Positions 1 through 9,138 of a DNA stretch of 64,000 nt are shown in pieces. Within the stretch, counting starts at the first letter, position 1. Each line of letters opens with the position of its first letter. The position numbers and the translations under genes were made by a program. The DNA lies in NCBI RefSeq assembly GCF_003003235.1, contig NZ_PVUE01000002.1:124001-188000 (forward strand), in the 5' to 3' direction. The notes below the pieces were generated by a model, which was given only the letters and a program-made list of their open reading frames with translations, was not told the DNA's origin and did not search any database. Source of the stretch: Antricoccus suffuscus. GTDB lineage: Bacteria; Actinomycetota; Actinomycetes; Mycobacteriales; Antricoccaceae.

Positions 1-1
1 C

Positions 2-1321
2 CAGCCGATCGGGAAAACCGACGAGTCCCACTGGGTTGTCTGCAATGGGGAAATCTACAACCACGAAGACCTACGCGACCAGTCCTCGGTGACCTACGGG
101 ACGCGATCGGACAGCGAGGCAGCGCTGCACGCGGCGACCGATGGCGCGACCGCGATCGCCGATTTACATGGGATGTTTGCGTTCTGCGTGGCCGGTGAAG
201 ATGGCAGTATCGTCGCAGCGCGCGACCGGCTCGGCATCAAGCCGCTCTATTGGGCCAAGTACGACGGCCTCGTCGCGTTCGCATCTGAGCTCCAGGCGTT
301 CGACCCGCATTGGCGGCCGCACGTCGAGGCGTTCCCGCCCGGGTACATGTGGACTCCGCAGGACGGGCTGGTGCAGTACGGCGAGATCGAGTCGGTCACC
401 CGTCAGTACGCCACTCGTGAGGAGGCGCACGAGGCCATTCGCGAGGCAGTCATTACCGGTGTACGGCGCCGGATGATGTCCGACGTACCACTCGGAGTGT
501 TCCTATCCGGCGGCCTCGACTCGAGTCTCGTCGCGGCCATTCTCGCGCGTGAGGCAGAGGGGCGCGAGGTTCATTCGTTTGCCGCCGGCACCGCCAACAG
601 CTCCGACCTGGCGGCGGCCAGGATCGTTGCCGACCATCTCGGACTGGTGCACCACGAACGGATCTACACCGCGGACGAGGTTATCGACGTACTGCCCACC
701 GTGGTGGAGTCCATCGAGTCCTTCGAGCCGTCGCTCGTGCGCAGCGCAGTACCCAACTATCTGCTCGCCGAGGTCGCCGCCAAGACGGTGAAGGTCGTAT
801 TGACGGGCGAAGGCGCAGACGAGCTGTTCGCCGGCTACGACCACCTTCGCGAGATTGCCGACGCTGACGAGTTGCAAGCCGAGCTCATCCGCAGCGTTCG
901 CGGGCTGCACAACCTCAACCTCCAACGCTGTGACCGCGTGACGATGGCGCACGGACTCGAGGCGCGTGTCCCGTTCCTCGACCTCGACCTGATCGAGGTC
1001 GCACAAAAGGTCCCGATCGAGTGGAAGCTTCCCGGCGAGCAAGGTCAGGAGAAGGCCATCCTGCGCGAGGCATTCGCCGGCTGGATTCCCGACGAGATTC
1101 TGTGGCGGCGGAAGGAACAGTTCGGCGACGGCAGCGGAACGGCCGACGTCATGACTCAACGCGCGGCCGACCTCGCACCCGACGCGGATTGGCGCACCGC
1201 CAGGGTTGCCGGTCTACCACCGGCGCGCAGTCGTGAGGAACTCGGCTACCAGCGGATCTTCGCCGCGCACCTCGACGGCGTACGAGCAAGCCGCGTTCTA
1301 GGCCGGTTCGCCACGGCCTGA
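2..1321 (+). CDS. asnB: Asparagine synthetase (glutamine-hydrolysing), 5' end outside window
   Basis: The reading frame is open from base 2, so the gene starts to the left of the window. 439 residues are visible. They begin inside the class-II glutamine amidotransferase domain (NGEIYNHEDLR), so the catalytic Cys2 is not seen. The synthetase domain follows, with the PPi loop SGGLDSS near 505-530 and GEGADELFAGYDH near 805-845. The enzyme makes asparagine from aspartate, ATP and glutamine in the cytoplasm. The tail is shorter than in the ~600-residue actinobacterial forms, so this is the compact AsnB type. The GTG at 89 is internal and is not the start. The family call is secure; paralogues acting on peptide or antibiotic substrates cannot be fully excluded without the N-terminus. 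Confidence 0.9.
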   Translation, partial: QPIGKTDESHWVVCNGEIYNHEDLRDQSSVTYGTRSDSEAALHAATDGATAIADLHGMFAFCVAGEDGSIVAARDRLGIKPLYWAKYDGLVAFASELQAFDPHWRPHVEAFPPGYMWTPQDGLVQYGEIESVTRQYATREEAHEAIREAVITGVRRRMMSDVPLGVFLSGGLDSSLVAAILAREAEGREVHSFAAGTANSSDLAAARIVADHLGLVHHERIYTADEVIDVLPTVVESIESFEPSLVRSAVPNYLLAEVAAKTVKVVLTGEGADELFAGYDHLREIADADELQAELIRSVRGLHNLNLQRCDRVTMAHGLEARVPFLDLDLIEVAQKVPIEWKLPGEQGQEKAILREAFAGWIPDEILWRRKEQFGDGSGTADVMTQRAADLAPDADWRTARVAGLPPARSREELGYQRIFAAHLDGVRASRVLGRFATA

Positions 1322-1359
1322 CGCGCGGGAGCGTCGATTCAGATGGCATCATTTTCCTT

Positions 1360-2754
1360 ATGACGACGCCCTCCGCTACCGTCCGCCGGGCCATCCTCGA
1401 AGACGCCCGCGACGCCGTCGGGATGGCGGCGCGGATCTCGACCGGCGAGCTCTCCGCGACACAGGTAGTCGAACAATCGCTGGACCGTATCGCGCTCACC
1501 GAATCTGACGTGCACGCATTGCTGTACGTGGACCAGGATGGTGCGCGTGCGGCGGCCACCGAGCACGATGAGCGTCATCGCCGCGGGCATCCGACCGGCC
1601 CGGCCGGCGGCGTACCGATCGTGATCAAGGACAACATCGACGTCGCCGGCATGGTGACGACGGCCGGTTCGCGTGCGTTCGGCTCAACACCGGCGAATCG
1701 CGACGCCGAGCTCGTTCGCCGCCTGCGCGCGGCCGGCGCAATCCTTGTGGGCAAGGCAAACCTGGACGAGTTCGCGATGGGTGCGACGACGGAGTCGTCG
1801 GCGTTCGGGTCTACGCACAACCCGCATGACCTTTCCCGTACGCCGGGCGGCTCAAGTGGCGGAAGCGCCGCGTCGGTAGCGGCCGGACAGGTCCCGTGGG
1901 CGGTCGGCAGCGACACCGGCGGATCAATACGAGAGCCGGCCGCGCAGTGCGGGATCGTCGGGGTCAAGCCGACGTACGGGTCGATTCCCGATCATGGCAT
2001 CGTGCCGTTCGCGCCGAGCCTGGACCAGGCGGGACCGATGGCCGGAACAGTCGCCGACACTGCGCTGCTGCATAGTTTGATGGCCGGCGGCGGCAACTAC
2101 CTGGCCGCTGCGCGACGCGGTGGGGAAGAGTCGCTGGCCGGCTTCCGGATAGGTGTCGTGTCGCAGATGGCGGGTCGCGAAAACTACCCGACCATCCTGC
2201 GCGCGTTTGAACGATCGGTCGAAGAGTTGTGCGCTCAGGGGGCCGAGATCGTGGAAGTCTCGATCCCGAGCGCGCGCGACGGGCTGAGTCTTTACTATGC
2301 GATCTCGTCGGCGGAGGCCGTCTCGCTGCTTGGGCCGCTCGCTGAGGCGGGCAAGCTTGGCGAGGAATCGATGGTCCGGTGGGGGAAGGGTGTGCAAGTA
2401 CTCGGCACACGCGGCCAGATCGAAGACTCGTGGGCGCTTGTGCAGGTCCTGCGGCAGGAGGTCGCCGCGGCATTTGAGTCGTGTGCCGTGCTCATCTCAC
2501 CGACAATGCCTGTGGTGGCGCCGAAACTTGGCCGCGGCTCGGACGACCCTATGGCTGCGCCGCAGACCGACTGGTGGACCGTCTTGGCCAATCTGACAGG
2601 TATCCCCGCGATGTCGGTGCCGCACGGACGCAGTGACCAGACGGGAATGCCTGTCGGACTGCAGATTATGGCGCCGCATGATCAGGATCTGTTGCTGTAT
2701 CGGGTGGGCGCTTCGATCGAGGGCTCAACCGACGTCGGATATGCCGTCGGATAG
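1360..2754 (+). CDS. Amidase, amidase-signature family
   Basis: 464-residue hydrolase of the amidase-signature family. The Ser-cisSer-Lys triad is readable: Lys in VIKDNIDVAG (near residue 90), [14 protein letters not shown] (near 165) and GSDTGGSIREPAAQCG (near 185). It resembles GatA, but a full gatCAB set lies at 30-34 kb, so this is more likely a stand-alone amidase for small amides; the substrate cannot be inferred. No clear Shine-Dalgarno precedes the ATG. Its last 30 bases overlap the convergent ArsR-type regulator, so the two transcripts collide. It could be an isolated metabolic gene or be linked to the neighbouring regulator and exporter. Confidence 0.85.
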   Translation: MTTPSATVRRAILEDARDAVGMAARISTGELSATQVVEQSLDRIALTESDVHALLYVDQDGARAAATEHDERHRRGHPTGPAGGVPIVIKDNIDVAGMVTTAGSRAFGSTPANRDAELVRRLRAAGAILVGKANLDEFAMGATTESSAFGSTHNPHDLSRTPGGSSGGSAASVAAGQVPWAVGSDTGGSIREPAAQCGIVGVKPTYGSIPDHGIVPFAPSLDQAGPMAGTVADTALLHSLMAGGGNYLAAARRGGEESLAGFRIGVVSQMAGRENYPTILRAFERSVEELCAQGAEIVEVSIPSARDGLSLYYAISSAEAVSLLGPLAEAGKLGEESMVRWGKGVQVLGTRGQIEDSWALVQVLRQEVAAAFESCAVLISPTMPVVAPKLGRGSDDPMAAPQTDWWTVLANLTGIPAMSVPHGRSDQTGMPVGLQIMAPHDQDLLLYRVGASIEGSTDVGYAVG

Positions 2755-3513
2755 CTCGAAAAGAGCACCGAGGGCCGCCCGCCCGGTGTCGGTCAGCCGC
2801 ACGACGCGTTGGCCGCTTCGCTGCGTGGTCCAGCCGCGGGACGCGAACGACGTACGTATGGCCGCGCCAAGCCGACCCGCCACATGATGCTGTTGCTCGG
2901 TCCAATCCATGCAGAACTTCATTAGCGGACGGCGGGTCGTTTCGTCGTTTTGCAGCCCGGCTAGATCGACGCCGAAACGTTCGAGCACGCTCGGCGCATT
3001 ACTTCCGAGCTGATAAGGGTGATGTGCGACAGGCGCGGACAGGCGATCACCGGTTCGTCGTCGCGGTTCGGCGGCGCCGTCGGTGGCCTGGAGGGCATGT
3101 TGTCCGAGCAGGTAGGTCATGATCGAGACGCCGAGCCGCCCCGCAAGGTGGTCGTAACACGTACGCGCGGTCCGCAACGCATTGGCGCGGGTCCCCTCGC
3201 GTAGCGACCGAATTGGCTTCGCTGGAGCGATCTGAGCCATGGCCTCGAGGACGGCGGCGACCTCGTGTCCGGCGAGCCGGTAGTAACGATGCCGACCGGA
3301 CGGCTCGACGTACACCAGACCCGCCTCTCTGAGCTTGGTGAGCTGCGTGCTTGTCGCCGGAGCGGACAAGCCCGCTTCTGCTGCGAGCACGGACGCGGGC
3401 AACGACCGGCCGTCGGCGAGCGCCATAAGGATGCGAGCTCGCGACGGTTCGCCGAACAATGCCGCTACAGAAGCGATATCGGCATCGCCAAGGGGAGCGA
3501 TTGACGTGGTCAC
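2725..3513 (-). CDS. ArsR-type winged-helix transcriptional regulator
   Basis: 262 residues. Residues ~15-90 form an ArsR/SmtB-type winged helix (ALFGEPSRARILMALADG, then GLSAPATSTQLTKLREAGLV and the wing SGRHRYYRL). The C-terminal half carries CMDWTEQQHHVAGRLGAAI, seen in long actinobacterial ArsR relatives. The typical CxC metal-binding motif of metal sensors is not evident, so a metal effector is not supported. It is divergent from the MFS exporter with only 50 bp between them, the usual layout of a local repressor of an efflux pump. It converges on and overlaps the amidase gene. Ligand unknown. Confidence 0.8.
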   Translation of the reverse strand: MTTSIAPLGDADIASVAALFGEPSRARILMALADGRSLPASVLAAEAGLSAPATSTQLTKLREAGLVYVEPSGRHRYYRLAGHEVAAVLEAMAQIAPAKPIRSLREGTRANALRTARTCYDHLAGRLGVSIMTYLLGQHALQATDGAAEPRRRTGDRLSAPVAHHPYQLGSNAPSVLERFGVDLAGLQNDETTRRPLMKFCMDWTEQQHHVAGRLGAAIRTSFASRGWTTQRSGQRVVRLTDTGRAALGALFELSDGISDVG

Positions 3514-3563
3514 ATACCTATCGTAGGCCGCCGACAGTTCCAGGGCGGTGGAAGTGTTAGCGG

Positions 3564-4961
3564 GTGAGGATGGTGCGCGTGACTATCTCCCGCCCGCATC
3601 GAGTGCTCGTAGTTATGTGCGTCGGCATGTTCTTGGTCCTCTTGGACGTCACGGTCATCAACGTGGCCCTCCCGGCGATGTCGACCGGCCTGGGTGCCGG
3701 TATCGCACAGTTGCAGTGGATCGTGACTGCCTACACGATCACCTTTGCGGCACTTCTGCTGTCCGGTGGTGCGCTCGGAGACATACACGGGCACCGCAGG
3801 ATGGTCCTGAGCGGGCTGGTGGTCTTTGGGATCGGGTCTGGACTCTGCGGGCTGGCGTGGGCGACCGACGTGCTGATCGTGGCGCGGGCACTGCAGGGGA
3901 TCGGAGGTGCACTGCTGCTTCCGGCCACACTTGCGATCATCACTCGTGCATTTCCTAAGCGCCGCGAGCAGGCGCGAGCGATCGGCATCTGGGCTGGGGT
4001 CTCGTCGCTCGCGCTACCCGCGGGGCCGGTGCTAGGTGGCGCGCTTGTCGCGGGCGCCGGTTGGCGTGCGGTGTTCTGGATCAACCTCCCGCTGGTCGCG
4101 GTCGCCATCGCGCTGACTGTCAAATGGGTACCGAAGTTGCGGGTCGTCGGCGGGCGTCTCGACATAGCCGGAATGCTCACCGGCGGCGTCAGCCTTGCGG
4201 CGATTGTCTTCGCGGTTATCAATGCCGGCCGGACGGGCGCGAGCGCAGGGACGGTCGCCGCGGCTGTGATCGGAGGGCTCGGAGTGTTCGCATTCCTGGC
4301 GGTTGAGCGGCGGGCAGATACGCCGGTGTTTCCAATGCAGCTGTGGAAGTCGCGCGCGTTTGTTGGTGCGAACGCCGTCGCTGGCGCGATGAACTTTGTC
4401 GGTATAGGTACGATCTTCGTTCTCACTTTGTACCTGCAGGACGCTCGCGGACTGTCGCCGTTGGTCGGTGGAGTCGCGATGCTGCCATTGTTTGTTCCGC
4501 TGGCGGTGATGTCGCCGCTGACGGGATCGCTGACGGCGCGGCGCGGGCCAAATCTTCCGATAGTCTTCGGCCTCGGTATCGGGGCGGTGGGCTCTGCGTC
4601 GCTTCTGTCGCTCGCGCCAAACAGCGGCTACGCCGTTCTGCTTCCGGCGTTGCTGGGACTTGGCTGCGGTATGGGGCTGCTCACGGCCGCGGTCGTGGCC
4701 GCCGCGATGAACGCTGCACCGCCAGAACGGCCGGGGCTCGGCAGCAGCGTCAATAACACCGCACGCCAGGCAGCGGGCGCGCTTGGCACGGCCGTCTACG
4801 GAGCGATCACCGGCAGCCCAGGGCATCGCATTGCTTTCATATCGGGGATCCAGGTTGCTGGCGTGGTTGGCGCCGCGCTGTGGATCGGCGCCATCGCTGT
4901 CACTCTCGTATGCCTACCGAAATTCGCGATCGAGCATAGTCACGAGAGGTCCGCTGGATAA
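3564..4961 (+). CDS. MFS efflux transporter, DHA2 (EmrB/QacA) type
   Basis: 465-residue inner-membrane protein, hydrophobic throughout, with many predicted helices. DHA2 signatures are visible: LDVTVINVALPAM in helix 1 and GGALGDIHGHRRM in the loop after helix 2. The family exports drugs, dyes or metabolites by proton antiport. Start taken as GTG 3564; ATG 3570 in the same frame is a possible alternative, and neither has a strong ribosome-binding site. It is divergent from the ArsR-type gene, which probably controls it through the short shared promoter region (3514-3563). Substrate not inferable. Confidence 0.85.
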   Translation: MRMVRVTISRPHRVLVVMCVGMFLVLLDVTVINVALPAMSTGLGAGIAQLQWIVTAYTITFAALLLSGGALGDIHGHRRMVLSGLVVFGIGSGLCGLAWATDVLIVARALQGIGGALLLPATLAIITRAFPKRREQARAIGIWAGVSSLALPAGPVLGGALVAGAGWRAVFWINLPLVAVAIALTVKWVPKLRVVGGRLDIAGMLTGGVSLAAIVFAVINAGRTGASAGTVAAAVIGGLGVFAFLAVERRADTPVFPMQLWKSRAFVGANAVAGAMNFVGIGTIFVLTLYLQDARGLSPLVGGVAMLPLFVPLAVMSPLTGSLTARRGPNLPIVFGLGIGAVGSASLLSLAPNSGYAVLLPALLGLGCGMGLLTAAVVAAAMNAAPPERPGLGSSVNNTARQAAGALGTAVYGAITGSPGHRIAFISGIQVAGVVGAALWIGAIAVTLVCLPKFAIEHSHERSAG

Positions 4962-4992
4962 TGCAGTCGTAACCCGATGAGGGGGAGACGTG

Positions 4993-5320
4993 TCACCGCC
5001 ACGTCATTGTCGTCGGTGGTTCATTGTCGTTGGTGTGCGCGGAGTCCGACGCGGTGGTGTAACTGTGGCTTTTCCAGCCGCGTAGCTGGAAACGGGCGTG
5101 GTGATATCCGCACAATAGGGTCAGTTTGTTCAGGTCGGTCGGTCGGCCGTGCCGCCACTCGCGGACGCGAGCCGCCTCGCCCGTCCCAGGAATAGTGGCA
5201 CGCCGTTGGTGTTGAGGATGCGGTTGCAGATCGCCTTCAGCGCGTCTTGGGGTCCGAGCCCGGACAGGACCGCGGGAGTCGCCGTCTCGAGGTAGGCGTT
5301 GAGCGCGTCGTCGAGACCGC
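4993..5320 (-). pseudogene. Decayed DUF222/HNH (13E12-type) endonuclease C-terminus
   Basis: On the minus strand two blocks of a 13E12/DUF222-HNH protein can be read in different frames. The upstream block (about 5320-5145) reads GLDDALNAYLETATPAVLSGL then AICNRILNTNGVPLFLGRARRLAS. The downstream block (about 5140-4993) reads EWRHGRPTDLNKLTLLCGYH followed by HARFQLRGWKSHS and a stop at 4995-4993. In intact relatives these blocks are separated by the segment with the first zinc/HNH residues; here that segment is missing and the frame changes, so the gene is dead. No start or DUF222 N-terminus is present. An intact but different DUF222/HNH gene lies at 52871-54394. Confidence 0.75.
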
Positions 5321-5390
5321 CGGACGGCGGGACATTCGTGACGGACGGCGGGACATTAGTGACGGATCGCCAGCCATACGTGACGGATCG
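5321..5390. repeat. Imperfect 21-bp tandem repeat, about three units
   Basis: Two nearly identical 21-bp units sit at 5321-5341 and 5342-5362 (core GGCGGGACATT followed by CGTGA or AGTGA), differing at one base. A third diverged unit is at 5363-5383, and the start of a fourth (CGGATCG) follows. Each unit ends in GTGACGGA. The array lies exactly where the recognisable HNH remnant ends, so it may mark the breakpoint or an old mobile-element end. There are no spacers, so it is not a CRISPR. Confidence 0.7.
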
Positions 5391-5406
5391 TGGGGTGCGG
5401 GCAGGA

Positions 5407-6810
5407 TTACTTGAGGCAGCTGTCGATGTCGGGCCCGGTGTTGATCGATGACAGCACGCCTTTGCGGAAGGCGTTGATGCGGTCGAAGGCCGTCATTTCG
5501 TGGGTGTCGAGCACGACGTTGGACGAGCCGATACCGAGCAGTACGGCGACGGCTTCGTCGAGGTCGCCGGCGGACAGCGTGTTGCCGGCGAGTGTCGCCT
5601 GGCCCTCAGCGGTACGCCGGAACGCGTCGCCGGCATAAGTGCCGGTCAGGCAGATCTGCTTCGTGAGCCGGTCTTTCCCCTTGGCCTTATTGCCGAGGAC
5701 ATTGAGTGCGGCATCTGCGTACTCGATGCCCATCAGCTGTACGACGGCGTAGTCGCCGAAGTTCTCGTACGCCTTTTTGGCGAGGTCCGTGCCCGCGTAA
5801 TAGACGGTGTCATCCGAAGTGCAGAGAAATATCAGTTGTTTCTGTTTCTTGCCGTCGCACGATGCCGAGTTGCCGTCGAACTGTTTGGACTTGATCTCGT
5901 TCCATTTCTTGTTCTTCTTCGACAACACTTCGTCGAAGTAGAGGTTGAACTCGTCGGTGCCGATTCCACCGATGCTGCTGTACGGCGCATTGCCCTTATT
6001 CGCGGCGTCGTTGGGGCTGGTGTACGGCGTCTCGGTGAATGTCCGCTTATCGTTGAAGTTCTTGAGGCATGCCTGCGTGCCGTCGACGTACCCTTCCTGG
6101 AACGCGCTGACCCGGTCGAAACCGGATCCGTGCGAACCTGCTTGTGACGCGGAGCCGCCCGGTTCGTCGCGGAACAGTAGGTAGCCAGCGAGCACGGAGT
6201 CGAGATCCTTGGTGGTCACCGAAAAGTGTGGTGTGCCCTTGGTCGCGGCGTTGACGAAAACACCGGCGTAGCAGTCTGCTTGGGTCTCGACGACGATGCT
6301 TTTGTTGCCGGTGTCGCCGATCTCGTCTTGGATCGCGTGACCGTATTCATGCGCGAGGATAAGCGGCACGATGAAGTCGCCATACTGGTCTGCGAGCTTC
6401 TTCAGGAAGTCGCGGTCGTAGGCGATGAGGTCACCGGACGGGCAGTAGTACGCATTGTCCGCGCCCGACTTGGCGCTGCCGATGCACGGGATCTTCTCGC
6501 TCTGATCGGGGGTATAGCTGTAGATGCCGCCCGAGATCGGCTTCCACTTCTTGCCGAAGTCCTTCTCGAACTTCCCTTTCCAGTAGGCAAAGATATCGCT
6601 CAGCGAGTTCGCGACCAGTTTGTCAATCTTGCCGCCGTCGGAGCCTTTGATCTCGAGGTTGGACTGAGGCGCTGTCTTCTTGATCCCGTTCGCGTAGCTG
6701 GCCTGGCCGACCACGGTCGTCGTGCAGGCGGCCCCTACGGCGAGCACGACGACGCCGATCAGTGCGACGAGCGCGGCGCGCACAGAGCGGCGTGATGTGG
6801 ATGATGGCAT
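5407..6810 (-). CDS. Neutral zinc metallopeptidase-like lipoprotein (YpfJ-type)
   Basis: 467 residues. The N-terminus is a lipoprotein signal: basic start, hydrophobic helix, lipobox VGAAC with Cys29. The zinc site is visible as AHEYGHAIQDE (HExxH, near residue 155) with the downstream acidic ligand region ETQADCYAG about 20 residues later, as in the putative neutral zinc metallopeptidase family (PF04228). It should therefore be membrane-anchored outside the cytoplasm. The C-terminal ~230 residues hold several cysteines (such as NSASCDGKK, IFLCTS, QICLTG), which could form disulfides. Single gene with its own promoter; natural substrate unknown. The ATG at 6810 is well placed before the signal peptide. 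Confidence 0.85.
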   Translation of the reverse strand: MPSSTSRRSVRAALVALIGVVVLAVGAACTTTVVGQASYANGIKKTAPQSNLEIKGSDGGKIDKLVANSLSDIFAYWKGKFEKDFGKKWKPISGGIYSYTPDQSEKIPCIGSAKSGADNAYYCPSGDLIAYDRDFLKKLADQYGDFIVPLILAHEYGHAIQDEIGDTGNKSIVVETQADCYAGVFVNAATKGTPHFSVTTKDLDSVLAGYLLFRDEPGGSASQAGSHGSGFDRVSAFQEGYVDGTQACLKNFNDKRTFTETPYTSPNDAANKGNAPYSSIGGIGTDEFNLYFDEVLSKKNKKWNEIKSKQFDGNSASCDGKKQKQLIFLCTSDDTVYYAGTDLAKKAYENFGDYAVVQLMGIEYADAALNVLGNKAKGKDRLTKQICLTGTYAGDAFRRTAEGQATLAGNTLSAGDLDEAVAVLLGIGSSNVVLDTHEMTAFDRINAFRKGVLSSINTGPDIDSCLK

Positions 6811-6849
6811 TGAGCAGTTCCTTAGGGATCAGTATTCGGAAGCCCCAAT

Positions 6850-9138
6850 CTATGTGACAGGCCCGGCTAAGTCATTCACTGCGTCGGGTGTCTTACGCAG
6901 CCATACCGTGCCCAGCGGCGGTACGGCGAGGGTCGCCGAGTGCGGCTGGCCGTGGAAGCCGCTGTCATCTGCGGAGACTGAGCCGAGATTGCCGACGCCG
7001 GAACCGCCGTAGGTATCGGCGTCGGTGTTGATCAGCTCCTCCCAGATGCCTGCAGAAGGCAGCCCGATTCGGTAGCCCAGGTGCGGTACGCCGGAGAAGT
7101 TTGCGATACAGGCGAGTGCACTGCCATCGTTGCCGAACCGCAGGAAGGACAGCACATTGTTTTGGTTGTCGTTGGCGTCGATCCAGGCGAATCCACCCGG
7201 GTCGGTGTCCATGCTCCACAGTGCTGGGCTGTCGCGGTAGGCGCGGTTGATGTCGCCGACCATTCGTTGTACGCCGGCGTGCGCCGGGTCGTCCAGCAAC
7301 CACCAGTCAAGACCGCGTGACTCCGACCATTCGGCGTCTTGCGCGAACTCGCTTCCCATGAATAGCAGTTGTTTGCCCGGATGCGCCCACATGTAGGCGA
7401 GTAGCGCGCGGACGTTGGCGAGCTGTTGCCAGCGGTCACCGGGCATTTTGCGTAACAAGGAGCCCTTGCCGTGCACGACCTCGTCATGGCTAATAGGCAG
7501 TACGAAATTCTCGGAGTACGCGTACATCATCGAGAAGGTCATCTGCTGGTGGTGATAGCCGCGATGGACCGGATCGTGGGCGATGTAGTCGAGGGTGTCG
7601 TGCATCCAGCCCATGTCCCATTTGAAGCCGAACCCGAGGCCGCCCAGGTGCACCGGTCGAGTGACGCCTGCCCACGATGTCGACTCCTCGGCGATCATCA
7701 TGATCCCCGGACAGGATTTGTAGGCGGTGCCGTTGACTTCTTGTATCAATGCGACCGCTTCGAGATTTTCGCGGCCGCCATGAATGTTGGGCGTCCATTG
7801 GCCCTCTTCGCGCGAGTAGTCCAAGTAGAGCATGGAGGCTACCGCGTCGACCCGCAGGCCGTCGATGTGGAACTCCTGAAGCCAGAACAACGCATTGGCG
7901 ACAAGGAAGTTGCGCACTTCGTGCCGCCCGAAGTCGAAAACGTAGGTGCCCCAGTCAGGTTGTTCGCCGCGCTGTGGATCGGCGTGCTCGTAGAGAGGTG
8001 TTCCGTCGAAGCGACCCAGAGCCCAGGCGTCCTTAGGGAAATGCGCCGGGACCCAGTCGATGATGACGCCGTACCCGCGTTGATGCAGCGTGTCAACGAG
8101 GTAGCGGAAATCGTCCGGTCCACCGAACCGTGCGGACGGGGCGTAGTACGACGAAACCTGGTAGCCCCATGAGCCGCCGAAGGGGTGTTCGGCCACGGGC
8201 ATCAGTTCGACGTGAGTGAACCCCGTCTGGTCGAGGTAATCGGCCAGCTGATCGGCCAGTTCGCGGTAGTTTGCACCTGCGCGCCACGATCCGATGTGCA
8301 CCTCATAGGTGCTGACCGGGCGGGCGTGCCACGGGGTCTCGGCGCGCGACGTCATCCAGGTCTGGTCGTTCCACGCGTACGACGAATCGACCACTACCGA
8401 GGCCCATTCAGGGGGCGCGTCGGTCGCGAACGCCATCGGGTCGGCCTTCTCCACGGTCGTACCGTCCGGGCCGGTCACCAGAAACTTGTAGTGCACGCCT
8501 GCGCTGACGTTGGGGATATATAGCTCCCAAACACCAGTCGAGCCGAGGGCTCGCATCGGGTAGGTCAGTCCGGACCAAAAGTCGAAGTCGCCGGTGACCG
8601 TGACGCCTTGCGCATTGGGTGCCCAGACCGCGAAGGAGACTCCGGAGACCGTGCCGGACAGGCTTTCGTAGTCGCGTACGTGTGCGCCGAGCACGTCCCA
8701 GAGTCGTTCGTGACGGCCCTCGGAGATCAGGTGTTGGTCCAGCTCGCCCAGCGTCGGTAGCCACCGGTAAGGGTCATCGACCAGATGCGTGTCGAGGTTG
8801 TTGGTGGTGGTGTCCCTATAGGTGACTTCGAGGTGGTAGTCACGCACCGATCCAGGAAGCGTCGCAGCGAAAACGCCAGCGGGGTCTATTTTTTCGGCCT
8901 TAACGCGTTCGTCGCCGGCGATCACAATCACGCTCATTGCGTCGGGCCGGAACGTCCGTACGACGAACCGGTCGACGCCGGCTGGATGTGCGCCCAGGTA
9001 GCCGTGCGGGTCGTGCAGCGTGTGCGTCAACAGCCGGCTGATTGATGCCGCGTCGTCCGCGCTACGTGCCGAGCTCGAGCTGCTGGTCGCGCCGGCGGCC
9101 GCAGCAGGGTCGCGGGGATTGTCTGGGGACTCGCTCAC
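6850..9138 (-). CDS. glgB: 1,4-alpha-glucan branching enzyme
   Basis: 762 residues. Forms alpha-1,6 branches in glycogen or maltosyl-built glucan. N-terminal CBM48-type region, then a GH13 barrel with the nucleophile in [14 protein letters not shown], the acid/base in [11 protein letters not shown] and [13 protein letters not shown]. Start chosen as GTG 9138, not an upstream ATG: it overlaps the glgE stop as GTGA and has GGGAG six bases upstream, so the pair is translationally coupled. In M. tuberculosis the same order glgE-glgB (Rv1327c-Rv1326c) supplies the GlgE pathway that polymerises maltose-1-phosphate. Confidence 0.95.
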   Translation of the reverse strand: MSESPDNPRDPAAAAGATSSSSSARSADDAASISRLLTHTLHDPHGYLGAHPAGVDRFVVRTFRPDAMSVIVIAGDERVKAEKIDPAGVFAATLPGSVRDYHLEVTYRDTTTNNLDTHLVDDPYRWLPTLGELDQHLISEGRHERLWDVLGAHVRDYESLSGTVSGVSFAVWAPNAQGVTVTGDFDFWSGLTYPMRALGSTGVWELYIPNVSAGVHYKFLVTGPDGTTVEKADPMAFATDAPPEWASVVVDSSYAWNDQTWMTSRAETPWHARPVSTYEVHIGSWRAGANYRELADQLADYLDQTGFTHVELMPVAEHPFGGSWGYQVSSYYAPSARFGGPDDFRYLVDTLHQRGYGVIIDWVPAHFPKDAWALGRFDGTPLYEHADPQRGEQPDWGTYVFDFGRHEVRNFLVANALFWLQEFHIDGLRVDAVASMLYLDYSREEGQWTPNIHGGRENLEAVALIQEVNGTAYKSCPGIMMIAEESTSWAGVTRPVHLGGLGFGFKWDMGWMHDTLDYIAHDPVHRGYHHQQMTFSMMYAYSENFVLPISHDEVVHGKGSLLRKMPGDRWQQLANVRALLAYMWAHPGKQLLFMGSEFAQDAEWSESRGLDWWLLDDPAHAGVQRMVGDINRAYRDSPALWSMDTDPGGFAWIDANDNQNNVLSFLRFGNDGSALACIANFSGVPHLGYRIGLPSAGIWEELINTDADTYGGSGVGNLGSVSADDSGFHGQPHSATLAVPPLGTVWLRKTPDAVNDLAGPVT

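Noticed and set aside
1360-2754. Second gatA
   Set aside because: Family signature is shared, but there is no gatB/gatC beside it and a full gatCAB set exists at 30 kb; kept as generic amidase.
4977-5195. 72-residue plus-strand open frame
   Set aside because: The minus strand of the same DNA carries recognisable HNH remnant sequence; the plus frame has no family resemblance.
5321-5390. Possible short CRISPR array
   Set aside because: Units are directly adjacent with no spacers, and no cas genes are present.
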